A stretch of 64,000 nucleotides of DNA, from positions 1-64,000 of the forward strand of contig CAVXCA010000079.1 in NCBI GenBank assembly GCA_963759955.1. Direction: 5' to 3'. Shown here piece after piece: positions 1-7,847 of the stretch; position 1 is the first letter of the stretch, and every line of letters starts with the position of its first letter. A program made the position numbers and the translations under genes. The DNA comes from Roseiarcus sp963759955. Its GTDB lineage: Bacteria; Pseudomonadota; Alphaproteobacteria; Rhizobiales; Beijerinckiaceae. Under the pieces are notes generated by a model. It made no database searches. It was not told the DNA's origin and was given only the letters and a program-made list of their open reading frames with translations.

Positions 1-1384
1 AGCTATGGCGGAAACTGGGTGACGGGGGTGAGGAAGGCGGCGTAACGGGGTTGGTGATCAAGCCACCCGAACCTCCAAGATGGAGCGTTACGCCATGAAC
101 GAGAATAGAGTTGTCGCCCTTCGACAGAAAGGGGCAATCGATGATCCGCTCACCGAAATCCTGCGCGCTGGGGCACGTCGGTGATCGCCCAGGCGGTGGA
201 AGCGGAATTCGAGACGTTTCTGGGCTCGAACGCCGATCTCGTCCTTGCGGACGGCCGCCAACGAGTGGTTCGCCACGGGCACGACCCGGTTCGCGCGATT
301 CAGACGGGAATTGGTTCTGTCGATGTGGAAAAGCCGAAGGCTCGCGATCGTGGCGCGGCGGCGGGCGATCGCATTCGCTTCACGTCGACGATCTTGCCCA
401 AATGGGCTCGTCGAACCAAGAGCCTCGACGCTCTGCTGCCAGTTCTCTACCTGCGCGGAGTTTCCGCCGGCGATTTTCAGGAGGCGCTGGCGGCCCTGTT
501 GGGCAAGGACGCGCCCAATCTCTCGCCGGCGGTGATCGCGCGGCTCAAGAGCGAGTGGGAAGACGAATATCGGCGATGGCAGGATCGCGATTTGTCGGCG
601 CGCCGCTACGTCTACGTCTGGGCGGACGGCGTCTATCTGCAGGCGCGCATGGAGCCGCAGGCCGAATGCATGCTGGTTCTGATCGGCGCGACGCCCGAGG
701 GCGTCAAGGAACTGATCGGCTTCCAGACAGGCATGCGGGAGAGCGCGCAAAGCTGGAGGGAATTGCTCGTCGATTTGAAGGCGCGAGGTTTGTCGATCGC
801 GCCGGAGTTGGCCATCGGCGATGGCGCGCTTGGCTTTTGGAACGCCCTCGACGAGGCGTTGCCGACGACGCGTCATCAGCGCTGCTGGCTGCACAAAACA
901 ACGAACGTGCTCGACAAGTTTCCCAAGTCCTTGCAGCCCAACGCGCATAGGGATCTACGAGAAATCTGGCTGGCGCCGGATCGCGCCAGCGCGGCGGGCG
1001 CCATGACGACATTCGCCGAGAAATACGCGCCCAAATACGACAAGGCCGTCGATTGCCTGATCAAAGACCGAGAGACGCTGCTGACGTTTTTCGACTTCCC
1101 CGCCGACCACTGGGACCATTTGCGCACCACGAACCCCATCGAAAGCGTCTTCGCAACCGTCCGGCATCGCACCGTCCGGATGAAAGGCGCGTTGTCGCAA
1201 GACACCGCTCGCTTGATGGTCTTCAAGTTGGTGATGGCGGCGTCGAAAACCTGGCGCAGGCTGCAAGGTCAAAACCAGTTGCCGAAGATCGTCAAAGGCG
1301 CCAAATTCCGCGACGGAATCGAGGTCGTGCTGGAAGCCAAATTCGCCGCCTGATTCACGCCGTCACCCAAATTCAGGCATAGCT
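1..1384 (+). mobile_element. IS256-family insertion sequence, copy 1 (frameshifted)
   Basis: This segment is nearly identical to 1672-3056 but one base shorter (1384 against 1385). It is bounded by imperfect 25-bp inverted repeats at 1-25 and 1360-1384, which match at about 21 of 25 positions and share TGGGTGACGG at the inner end. The window begins at or within a few bases of the left terminus, so the true outer boundary cannot be confirmed. No 8-9 bp target duplication can be tested on the left. The right flank runs directly into a TnsB-like transposase fragment. Confidence 0.8.
80..1353 (+). pseudogene. IS256-family (mutator-type) transposase, frameshifted near position 181
   Basis: The reading frame that starts at the ATG at 80 is broken near 180-182. 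There the intact copy has GTCGGCTGATC and this copy has GTCGGTGATC, a one-base deletion that creates an immediate stop. Downstream the frame is open to 1353 and could restart at a GTG at 181, giving a 390-residue protein lacking the first 34 residues. The catalytic part is preserved: DG in WADGVYLQ, IGDGALGFW, the CWLHK segment and NPIESVF, which fit the DDE core of this family. I infer that it is inactive or N-terminally truncated. The loss removes part of the N-terminal DNA-binding region, so it might still be bound or mobilised in trans by the intact copy. Confidence 0.8.
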
Positions 1385-1671
1385 CCGACAACGCCAAGGA
1401 GTTTCGCTCCGAGGCGCTGAAGCGGGGCTGCGAGCAGTACGGCATCGCCGTCGACCATCGGCCGGTGCGAACGCCCCATTATGGCGGACATATCGAGCGG
1501 CTGATCGGCACAGTGATGGGCAAGGTCCATCTGCTGCCGGGCACGACCTTCTCCAACGTCCAGGAGAAGGGTGACCTGAAACCTGACGCGACGGCGGCGA
1601 TGACGCTCGATGAGGTGGAGCGCTGGTTGGGCCACGCCATCGCCGGCGTCTATCACCGCGAGCTGCATCGG
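1384..1671 (+). pseudogene. Fragment of a TnsB/TniA-like (Mu-type) DDE transposase
   Basis: About 95 codons remain between the two IS256 copies. They begin at SDNAKEF, the second catalytic aspartate region of an rve-type integrase core. They continue through HYGGHIERLIGT, which holds the catalytic glutamate, and LPGTTFSNVQEKG to YHRELHRS. This order and wording match the TnsB/TniA transposases of Tn7- and Tn5053-like elements. Both ends are cut by the insertion sequences and neither N- nor C-terminal domain is present. The short open frame that continues past 1671 to 1716 is read-through into the IS end. No partner genes (tniB, tniQ or tnsC-like) are visible here. Confidence 0.75.
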
Positions 1672-3056
1672 AGCTATGGCGGAAACTGGGTGACGGGGGT
1701 GAGGAAGGCGGCGTAACGGGGTTGGTGATCAAGCCACCCGAACCTCCAAGATGGAGCGTTACGCCATGAACGAGAATAGAGTTGTCGCCCTTCGACAGAA
1801 AGGGGCAATCGATGATCCGCTCACCGAAATCCTGCGCGCTGGGGCACGTCGGCTGATCGCCCAGGCGGTGGAAGCGGAATTCGAGACGTTTCTGGGCTCG
1901 AACGCCGATCTCGTCCTTGCGGACGGCCGCCAACGAGTGGTTCGCCACGGGCACGACCCGGTTCGCGCAATTCAGACGGGAATCGGTTCTGTCGATGTGG
2001 AAAAGCCGAAGGCTCGCGATCGTGGCGCGGCGGCGGGCGATCGCATTCGCTTCACGTCGGCGATCTTGCCCAAATGGGCTCGTCGAACCAAGAGCCTCGA
2101 CGCTCTGCTGCCAGTTCTCTACCTGCGCGGAGTTTCCGCCGGCGATTTTCAGGAGGCGCTGGCGGCCCTGTTGGGCAAGGACGCGCCCAATCTCTCGCCG
2201 GCGGTGATCGCGCGGCTCAAGAGCGAGTGGGAAGACGAATATCGGCGATGGCAGGATCGCGATTTGTCGGCGCGCCGCTACGTCTACGTCTGGGCGGACG
2301 GCGTCTATCTGCAGGCGCGCATGGAGCCGCAGGCCGAATGCATGTTGGTTCTGATCGGCGCGACGCCCGAGGGCGTCAAGGAACTGATCGGCTTCCAGAC
2401 AGGCATGCGGGAGAGTGCGCAAAGCTGGAGGGAATTGCTCGTCGATTTGAAGGCGCGAGGTTTGTCGATCGCGCCGGAGTTGGCCATCGGCGATGGCGCG
2501 CTTGGCTTTTGGAAAGCCCTCGACGAGGCGTTGCCGACGACGCGCCATCAGCGCTGCTGGCTGCACAAAACAACGAACGTGCTCAACAAGTTTCCCAAGT
2601 CCGTGCAGCCCAACGCGCATAAGGATCTACGAGAAATCTGGCTGGCGCCGGATCGCGCCAGCGCGGCGGGCGCTATGACGACATTCGCCGAGAAATACGC
2701 GCCCAAATACGACAAGGCCGTCGATTGCCTGATCAAAGACCGAGAGACGCTGCTGACGTTTTTCGACTTCCCCGCCGATCACTGGGACCATTTGCGCACC
2801 ACGAACCCCATCGAAAGCGTCTTCGCAACCGTCAGGCATCGCACCGTCCGAATGAAAGGCGCGCTGTCGCAAGACACCGCTCGCTTGATGGTCTTCAAGT
2901 TGGTGATGGCGGCGTCGAAAACCTGGCGCAGGCTGCAAGGTCAAAACCAGTTGCCGAAGATCGTCAAAGGCGCCAAATTCCGCGACGGAATCGAGGTCGT
3001 GCTGGAAGCCAAATTCGCCGCCTGATTCACGCCGTCACCCAAATTCAGGCATAGCT
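1672..3056 (+). mobile_element. IS256-family insertion sequence, copy 2 (intact)
   Basis: The element is 1385 bp with 25-bp imperfect terminal inverted repeats at 1672-1696 and 3032-3056, and it encodes one full-length transposase. The left flank (ctgcatcgg) and right flank (cgcggcaag) do not match, so there is no target-site duplication. This fits a junction rearranged by recombination between copies rather than a simple insertion. The right flank is the interior of an IS66 tnpC gene and the left flank is a TnsB-like gene. Confidence 0.85.
1751..3025 (+). CDS. IS256-family transposase
   Basis: A 424-residue DDE transposase, about the usual length of IS256 transposases. The core shows the first Asp in VYVWADGVYLQ, the second in LAIGDGALGFW, the conserved Cys-Trp-x-His-Lys segment (QRCWLHKTTNVL) and the final Glu in TTNPIESVF. 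The N-terminal ~100 residues form the predicted DNA-binding part. An alternative start is the ATG at 1766 (MNENRVV), preceded by a GGAG at suitable distance. It differs from copy 1 by only a few substitutions plus the one-base indel, so the duplication is recent. It is the likely source of activity for both copies. Confidence 0.9.
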   Translation: MERYAMNENRVVALRQKGAIDDPLTEILRAGARRLIAQAVEAEFETFLGSNADLVLADGRQRVVRHGHDPVRAIQTGIGSVDVEKPKARDRGAAAGDRIRFTSAILPKWARRTKSLDALLPVLYLRGVSAGDFQEALAALLGKDAPNLSPAVIARLKSEWEDEYRRWQDRDLSARRYVYVWADGVYLQARMEPQAECMLVLIGATPEGVKELIGFQTGMRESAQSWRELLVDLKARGLSIAPELAIGDGALGFWKALDEALPTTRHQRCWLHKTTNVLNKFPKSVQPNAHKDLREIWLAPDRASAAGAMTTFAEKYAPKYDKAVDCLIKDRETLLTFFDFPADHWDHLRTTNPIESVFATVRHRTVRMKGALSQDTARLMVFKLVMAASKTWRRLQGQNQLPKIVKGAKFRDGIEVVLEAKFAA

Positions 3057-3392
3057 CGCGGCAAGAGCGATCTCGCCAAGGCCATCCGCTACAGTCTCAA
3101 TCGCTGGGAAGCGCTCTGCCGCTTCACCGAGGACGGGCGTCTGGAGATGAGCAACAACGCAGCCGAACGCGCGATCCGTCCGCTGACGCTCGGACGTCGC
3201 AACTGGACGTTCCTCGGCTCCGACAGCGGCGGCGAGCGGGCGGCGATCTTCTTCACCCTGATCCAGAGCTGCAAGCTCAATGGCGTGAACCCCGAGGCCT
3301 ATCTCGCCGACTTGATCGGCCGCGTCGGCGACCATCCGGCAAGCCGTCTCGACGAACTCTTGCCCTGGAAATGGAGCGCGCGAGTCGCTTAA
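3057..3392 (+). pseudogene. tnpC: IS66-family transposase TnpC, C-terminal fragment
   Basis: The fragment is 111 codons, open from the IS256 junction to the TAA at 3390-3392. It carries the well-conserved IS66 C-terminus: RFTEDGRLEMSNNAAERAIR with the catalytic Glu, then LGRRNWTFLGSDSGGERAA, NGVNPEAYLADLIGR and the terminal DELLPWKW. A full TnpC is about 500 residues, so roughly four fifths is lost. An internal ATG at 3147 has no functional meaning. The insertion or recombination of IS256 copy 2 removed the 5' part. Confidence 0.9.
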
Positions 3393-3402
3393 ACTGCGCC
3401 CT

Positions 3403-4005
3403 ATGCCCAACCGATCCGTCGCCGTGCTGAAGATTACGCTCGACCACGTCGAGCCCAAAGTGATGCGACGCATCGTCGTGCCCGCCGACATCCGTTTGGA
3501 TCGGCTGCATCTGGCGATCCAGGCCGCCATGGGCTGGACCAACTCGCATCTCTACGAGTTCCGCATCGGCGGCGCCGGATGGGGCGAACCCGACCCTGAC
3601 GGCGTCTACGAGGGGCCGCTGGACGCCAAGAAGGGACGTCTCCGCGCCGTGCTGGTTGACGCGGGCCGCAAGACCTTCAGTTATCTCTACGACTTCGGCG
3701 ACGGCTGGTCTCACACCGTCAAGCTCGAAAAGATCGTGCCGATGATCGAGGGCGAGCCAAGTCTGCTCCTCCTCGAAGCTGTTGGCCGCTGCCCGCCTGA
3801 AGACTGCGGCGGCTCGCCAGGTTACGAAAGACTGCTGGAAATCCTCGCCGATCCCGACGACGAGGAACACGACGAAACGCTCACTTGGTGCGGCGGCCCG
3901 TTCGATCCAACTCGCGCCGACGTCTCGGCGCTCGAAGCCGACATCGATCGTCTCGCTCGCCGCTGGAGCCCGCGTCCGCGCGCCGCAGCCAAGCCGCAAG
4001 CCTGA
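3403..4005 (+). CDS. Plasmid pRiA4b ORF-3-like protein (IS66 passenger)
   Basis: A 200-residue acidic protein of the pRiA4b ORF-3 / IS1096 TnpR-like family. Recognisable parts are the N-terminal KITLDHVEPKVMRRIVVP, the LHLAIQAAMGWTNSHLYEF segment, SYLYDFGDGWSHTVKLE, and the late RCPPEDCGG followed by CGGPFDP. Members are common inside or beside insertion sequences. Their biochemical role is not established, and an early proposal of a resolvase-like role is weak. It starts 10 bp after the tnpC stop and ends 5 bp before the IS66 terminal repeat, so it is element cargo. No sign of decay is visible. Confidence 0.8.
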   Translation: MPNRSVAVLKITLDHVEPKVMRRIVVPADIRLDRLHLAIQAAMGWTNSHLYEFRIGGAGWGEPDPDGVYEGPLDAKKGRLRAVLVDAGRKTFSYLYDFGDGWSHTVKLEKIVPMIEGEPSLLLLEAVGRCPPEDCGGSPGYERLLEILADPDDEEHDETLTWCGGPFDPTRADVSALEADIDRLARRWSPRPRAAAKPQA

Positions 4006-4010
4006 TCCGC

Positions 4011-4030
4011 GGTCATAACCGGGCGCTTAC
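4011..4030 (-). repeat. IS66 right terminal inverted repeat
   Basis: Read on the minus strand the sequence starts GTAAGCGCCCGGTTATGACC, agreeing with the GTAAGCG terminus of IS66 elements. The adjoining 8 bp (catcaacc, 4031-4038) would be one copy of the target duplication, but the partner is lost with the left end. At 4109-4122 a second, tandem GTAAGC motif occurs in the same orientation and may be another relic. The rest of 4031-4267 holds no supported gene. Confidence 0.65.
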
Positions 4031-4267
4031 CATCAACCGTGCGCGTGTGCGCAAGCTTTATGAATCGACCAATATGGTCCCCAGGCGGCTTCCGGAGGCG
4101 GGGTTCGCTTACGCTTACGATTTGGCCGCAGGGCTGGCGGAGTGGAAGGTGGCGTCACGGGCGCGGGATTTTGAGTGATCGTAATTTTGCGCGTGAGCAG
4201 TGGGTCGATTGCCAAGCCTTCGCGCCGCGAGCCGCCAGGGCGAATGCCATCAGAAGAGGGGTGGCAA

Positions 4268-5224
4268 ATGGTCGCATTTAGAGAAGTTAAGGTCGCTTGG
4301 CGGAATAAGGCTTTCGCCTTCCAGGTGCTGGATCGTATTCCGTTCGGCGAGCGAATTTACTATTTCCTCCAGAAGAACGTCACGCACACTTATCCGCGCA
4401 AACTCGCGCCAACCGCCGATACAGGCGCCGCGCAGATCCGCCATATCGAATTTATCGGGCGCTTCCGCAAAGGCCTCGACCGAGTGACACTTCTGGAAAT
4501 AGGCGCCGGCTGGGACCTCTATGCGAATTTGATCTATTATTGCTTGGGCGTCGAGGCGCAGATCGCGATTGACATCAGGCGCTGGGCGCGTGCGGACGCT
4601 ATCAACGCTGTGATCCGACATCTCCAAGTTGATCCGCCGGCCGGCCACGTTCGCGTTCCGACGGTGCATGTCGCGCAGAACAGTCTCGACGCCGACCTCA
4701 ACCGTGCCTATGGAATCGCCTACCGCGCGCCGTTCGATGCGAGCGCGACGGGCTTTGCGGCCGCTTCCGTTGATCTCATTACGACGACCAGTGTGTTCGA
4801 ACATGTTCCGGCCCCCACTTGTGACACGATCCTTGCGGAGTGCCGACGTGTGATCCGCGACGACGGGCTCATGAGCCATGTGATCGACTATTCCGATCAT
4901 TATGCCCATGCAGACCCCGACATTACATCGTATAATTACCTGCGCTTCGATGATCGTGAATGGAAGTCTTATAACCCAGGCATCCACTACCAGAACCGTC
5001 TGCGCAGCGCCGAATTCCGTAGCATGTTTCGGGCGCACGGCTTTGAGATCGTGGAGGAGATGGAATGGGTTGGCCCACAAGAGGAGTTGGACGCAACGCC
5101 GATTCACGATCAGTTCAAGGCGATTGACCGTCAAGACCTGCGCGTCTTGGGCGGCCATTTCCTGCTTCGACCGGCTTGCGGGGCTCGTGGATTGGACGTC
5201 GGAATCGCGGGTGAAGTTATTTGA
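4268..5224 (+). CDS. Class I SAM-dependent methyltransferase
   Basis: A 318-residue protein with a class I methyltransferase fold. Motif I is LLEIGAGWD near residues 75-83, an acidic post-I position lies in AIDIRRW, and a motif-IV-like DLITTTSVFEHV leads into the helix AECRRVIRDDGLM. This places it with Methyltransf_11/25-type enzymes, often acting on sugars, lipids or small molecules; the substrate is unknown. The start at 4268 is chosen for the upstream GAAGAGGGG, although the frame is open from 4175. Base use is visibly less GC-rich than in neighbours and the gene borders the insertion-sequence cluster, so horizontal acquisition is likely. No operon partner is present. Confidence 0.75.
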   Translation: MVAFREVKVAWRNKAFAFQVLDRIPFGERIYYFLQKNVTHTYPRKLAPTADTGAAQIRHIEFIGRFRKGLDRVTLLEIGAGWDLYANLIYYCLGVEAQIAIDIRRWARADAINAVIRHLQVDPPAGHVRVPTVHVAQNSLDADLNRAYGIAYRAPFDASATGFAAASVDLITTTSVFEHVPAPTCDTILAECRRVIRDDGLMSHVIDYSDHYAHADPDITSYNYLRFDDREWKSYNPGIHYQNRLRSAEFRSMFRAHGFEIVEEMEWVGPQEELDATPIHDQFKAIDRQDLRVLGGHFLLRPACGARGLDVGIAGEVI

Positions 5225-5339
5225 TACCGCCCATATTTCCATTGTCATGCTATCGGAGGTCATGCGCGAAAATGGTGCCCCGCGCGCTCGCCCGCGGTGG
5301 CGTCGCACCGCCGCCAACATGACGCTCGCTTGTGCGGCA

Positions 5340-6644
5340 TTACCCCAGCCCCGCCGGCTTCGGCCCGCCGCTCGCCCAGTCGAGCAGTTCGACCGTATGC
5401 ACGACCGGCGTCGAAGTCCCTGAGGCGATTTGCGCGAGGCAGCCGATGTTGCCGGCGGCGATGACGTCGGGTTTCACGCGCGAGAGGTTGGCGACTTTCC
5501 GTTCGCGCAGCGCGGCGGCCATTTCCGGCTGAAGGATATTGTATGTGCCCGCCGAGCCGCAGCAGATGTGGGCCTCGGGCGGCGTGCGCACTTCGAAGCC
5601 GGCCCGGCGCAGCAGCGCCTTGGGCGCTTCGAGGATCTTCTGGCCGTGCTGCAGCGAGCAGGCGGCGTGATAGGCGACGACGAGCTTCCTCGGATTGGCG
5701 AACGTGAGATCGAGGCCGGCGAGATATTCGCAGGCGTCCTTCGCCAGCGAGGCGACGCGCGTTCCCTTTGCGGCGTAGGCGGGATCGTCGCGCAGCATGA
5801 AGCCGTAGTCCTTGATCGTCGCGCTGCAGCCCGACGCGGTGACGACGATCGCCTCCAGGCCGGCGCCGTCGGCCTCGCGCATCCAGGCGTCGACGTTGGC
5901 GCGCGCCTGGTCGAGCGCTCGTGCCTCGCGACCCATGTGATGCAGCAGCGAGCCGCAACAGCCTTCGCCCTCGGGCAGCACGACGTCGATCCCGGCGCGG
6001 TTGAGGAGCCGGATCGTCGCCGCGTTGATCTGAGGCGCCAGCGGCTCTTGCGCGCAGCCCGTGAGTAGCGCGACGCGCCGCCGCATGGCGCTCGGCGCCG
6101 GCGCCTTGAATTCGCCGGGCCGCGCCGCCGCGTAGCGCGCCCGCGCCTTGCGGGCGAGCGCCAGCATCGCCGCGAGCTGACCGCCGAAGGCGGGGACGCG
6201 CGCGAGGATCGGCGCGAAGGGCCGGCCGATCGCGGAGACCGCCAAGGCGAGGCGGAACAGCGCGCGCGAGGGCAGCAGCCACGCCAGCGCGGCGCGCATC
6301 ACGCGGTCGGGAAGCGGGCGCTGGTAGGTCGTCTCGATCGCGGCGCGGGCATGGTCGACGAGGCGCCGGTAGTCGACGCCGGAGGGGCAGGTGGTCATGC
6401 AGGCGAGGCACGAGAGGCAATGGTCGATCGGCGCGACGTCCTCGGCGGTGGGCGCGCGCCCAGTCTCCAAGAGGTCCTTGATGAGATAGATGCGCCCGCG
6501 CGGGCTCTCGCGCTCGTCGCCGGTAATCAGGTAGGTCGGACAGGTCGCGGTGCAGAAGCCGCAATGCACGCAGGAGCGCAGGATCTTCTCCAGCGGCAGC
6601 AAATGCGGGTCGGCGAGCCGCTCGGGGGGGAAGTGGGTTTGCAT
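5340..6644 (-). CDS. glcF: Glycolate oxidase iron-sulfur subunit GlcF
   Basis: A 434-residue Fe-S subunit of the membrane-associated glycolate oxidase, which passes electrons from the flavin subunits to the respiratory chain. The N-terminus has two [4Fe-4S] motifs: CVHCGFCTATCPTY near residues 29-42 and CLSCLACMTTCPSGV near 83-97. Two cysteine-rich CCG-type domains follow, with GEGCCGSLLHHMG and HICCGSAGTYN. The length matches E. coli GlcF. It is the last gene of a minus-strand operon, 6 bp after glcE, ordered lldP-glcD-glcE-glcF. A lactate-oxidising role cannot be excluded, because these subunits resemble those of lactate dehydrogenases. Confidence 0.93.
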   Translation of the reverse strand: MQTHFPPERLADPHLLPLEKILRSCVHCGFCTATCPTYLITGDERESPRGRIYLIKDLLETGRAPTAEDVAPIDHCLSCLACMTTCPSGVDYRRLVDHARAAIETTYQRPLPDRVMRAALAWLLPSRALFRLALAVSAIGRPFAPILARVPAFGGQLAAMLALARKARARYAAARPGEFKAPAPSAMRRRVALLTGCAQEPLAPQINAATIRLLNRAGIDVVLPEGEGCCGSLLHHMGREARALDQARANVDAWMREADGAGLEAIVVTASGCSATIKDYGFMLRDDPAYAAKGTRVASLAKDACEYLAGLDLTFANPRKLVVAYHAACSLQHGQKILEAPKALLRRAGFEVRTPPEAHICCGSAGTYNILQPEMAAALRERKVANLSRVKPDVIAAGNIGCLAQIASGTSTPVVHTVELLDWASGGPKPAGLG

Positions 6645-6650
6645 CGCCCG

Positions 6651-7847
6651 TTACATCCCTGCGTGCATCCGCCCGAAGTTGAACACTCCGTCCGGATCGA
6701 AGCTCGCCTTCACGCCCTTCGTCAGACGCGCGAGCGCCGGCGACAGGGGCTCGAACACGGCGACGCGGGCGCGTAAAACGTCGGGCGCGCGCACGAGCGT
6801 GGCGTGGCCGCCGAGCGGCGCCAGCGCGGCGCGCACCGCCGTTGCGGCGCGCTCCGTCGGCTCACTCGCCAGCCAGACGAGGCCGCCGCCCCAATCGTAG
6901 AAATGGGCGAGCGCGGTCGCGCCGAGGCGCGCGACGAAACGCGGCGCCTTCGAGGGCTGAATGCTGACGCGCCAGACGGCCCGCTCGCGCGGCTCGATGA
7001 GGAATTCGGCGTCGCGCACCGCACGCCACAGGCTTTGCGAATCCTCGCCGGTGAGCGCGTGCTTGACGCCGAGATCGGCGTTGAGCGCGATGAGCCGCTC
7101 GGCGCGATAATCCACCGAATCGGCGAAGCCCTCAAGGCGCAGAATGGTGCGCGAGAAGTCCCGACCCATGCCAGGGGCGAGCCACGCGGCGCCGCTGACG
7201 CCGTAGGGCGAGCCGAGCGCGCGCGTCATCGCCGCGACGCCCGCTTCGTCGTCGAGGCGGCGCAGCAGGATCGTCGCCTCGGCTTGCGGCTTGGGCAGCA
7301 GCTTGAACGTCGCCTCGGTCACGAGGCCGAGCGTGCCGAACGCGCCGCAGTTGAGCTTGACGAGATCGAGGCCGGTGACGTTCTTCATCACCCGGCCACC
7401 GCTCTTGACCGCTTCGCCGCGGCCATTGACGAGGCGCACGCCGATCAGGCTGTCGCGCGCCGCGCCGGCGCTGATGCGGCGCGGCCCGGAAGCGTTGGTC
7501 GCGACGAGGCCGCCGACGGTCGGCTCGCCGGCGCCGCCATAGAGCGTGCGATGGTCGATCGGCTCGAACGGCAGCATCTGGCCGTGCGTGGCGAGCGCCG
7601 CTTCGACGACGCTGAGCGGCGCGCCAGCCTTGGCGCACAGTGTCATTTCCGCCGGCTCGTGGAACACGACGCCTGCCAGGCGGGAGGTGGAAAGCCGCCG
7701 CGTCCCTTCCGCCGGTCGTCCCAAGCCGAGGCGCGTGGCGCCGCCGACGATGTCGAGCTTTTCGCCGCGCGCGCGCGCTTCGCGCACCATTTCGCCCGCT
7801 TCCGCCTCGTCGGCGGGAGCGAGCGTCGAGATTTCAGCGACGCTCAC
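6651..7847 (-). CDS. glcE: Glycolate oxidase FAD-binding subunit GlcE
   Basis: A 398-residue FAD-linked subunit of glycolate oxidase with a PCMH-type FAD domain. The FAD-binding loops are visible in GEPTVGGLVATNASGPRR and in GRVMKNVTGLDLVKLNCGAFG. The C-terminus ends in FDPDGVFNFGRMHAG, as in GlcD/GlcE relatives. I chose the GTG at 7847 (product SVAEISTLAP) because it overlaps the glcD stop as GTGA, which implies translational coupling. The upstream open frame is a shadow of glcD. It works as a heterotrimer with GlcD and GlcF. Confidence 0.92.
   Translation of the reverse strand: MSVAEISTLAPADEAEAGEMVREARARGEKLDIVGGATRLGLGRPAEGTRRLSTSRLAGVVFHEPAEMTLCAKAGAPLSVVEAALATHGQMLPFEPIDHRTLYGGAGEPTVGGLVATNASGPRRISAGAARDSLIGVRLVNGRGEAVKSGGRVMKNVTGLDLVKLNCGAFGTLGLVTEATFKLLPKPQAEATILLRRLDDEAGVAAMTRALGSPYGVSGAAWLAPGMGRDFSRTILRLEGFADSVDYRAERLIALNADLGVKHALTGEDSQSLWRAVRDAEFLIEPRERAVWRVSIQPSKAPRFVARLGATALAHFYDWGGGLVWLASEPTERAATAVRAALAPLGGHATLVRAPDVLRARVAVFEPLSPALARLTKGVKASFDPDGVFNFGRMHAGM

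Larger units (their letters stand above)
3057..4030 (+). mobile_element. Right-hand remnant of an IS66-family element with passenger gene
   Basis: The remnant starts where IS256 copy 2 ends. It contains the C-terminal third of tnpC, a pRiA4b ORF-3-like gene 10 bp downstream, and ends at 4011-4030 with a sequence whose reverse complement begins GTAAGCGCCCGG. The GTAAGCG end is the signature terminus of IS66-family elements. The left part (tnpA, tnpB and most of tnpC) is missing, so it cannot transpose. Because the gene at 3403-4005 lies inside the terminus, it was carried by this element. Confidence 0.75.

Noticed and set aside
1..3056. A functional composite transposon carrying cargo between the two IS256 copies
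   Set aside because: Only a broken transposase fragment lies between the copies, no target duplication is seen, and one copy is frameshifted.
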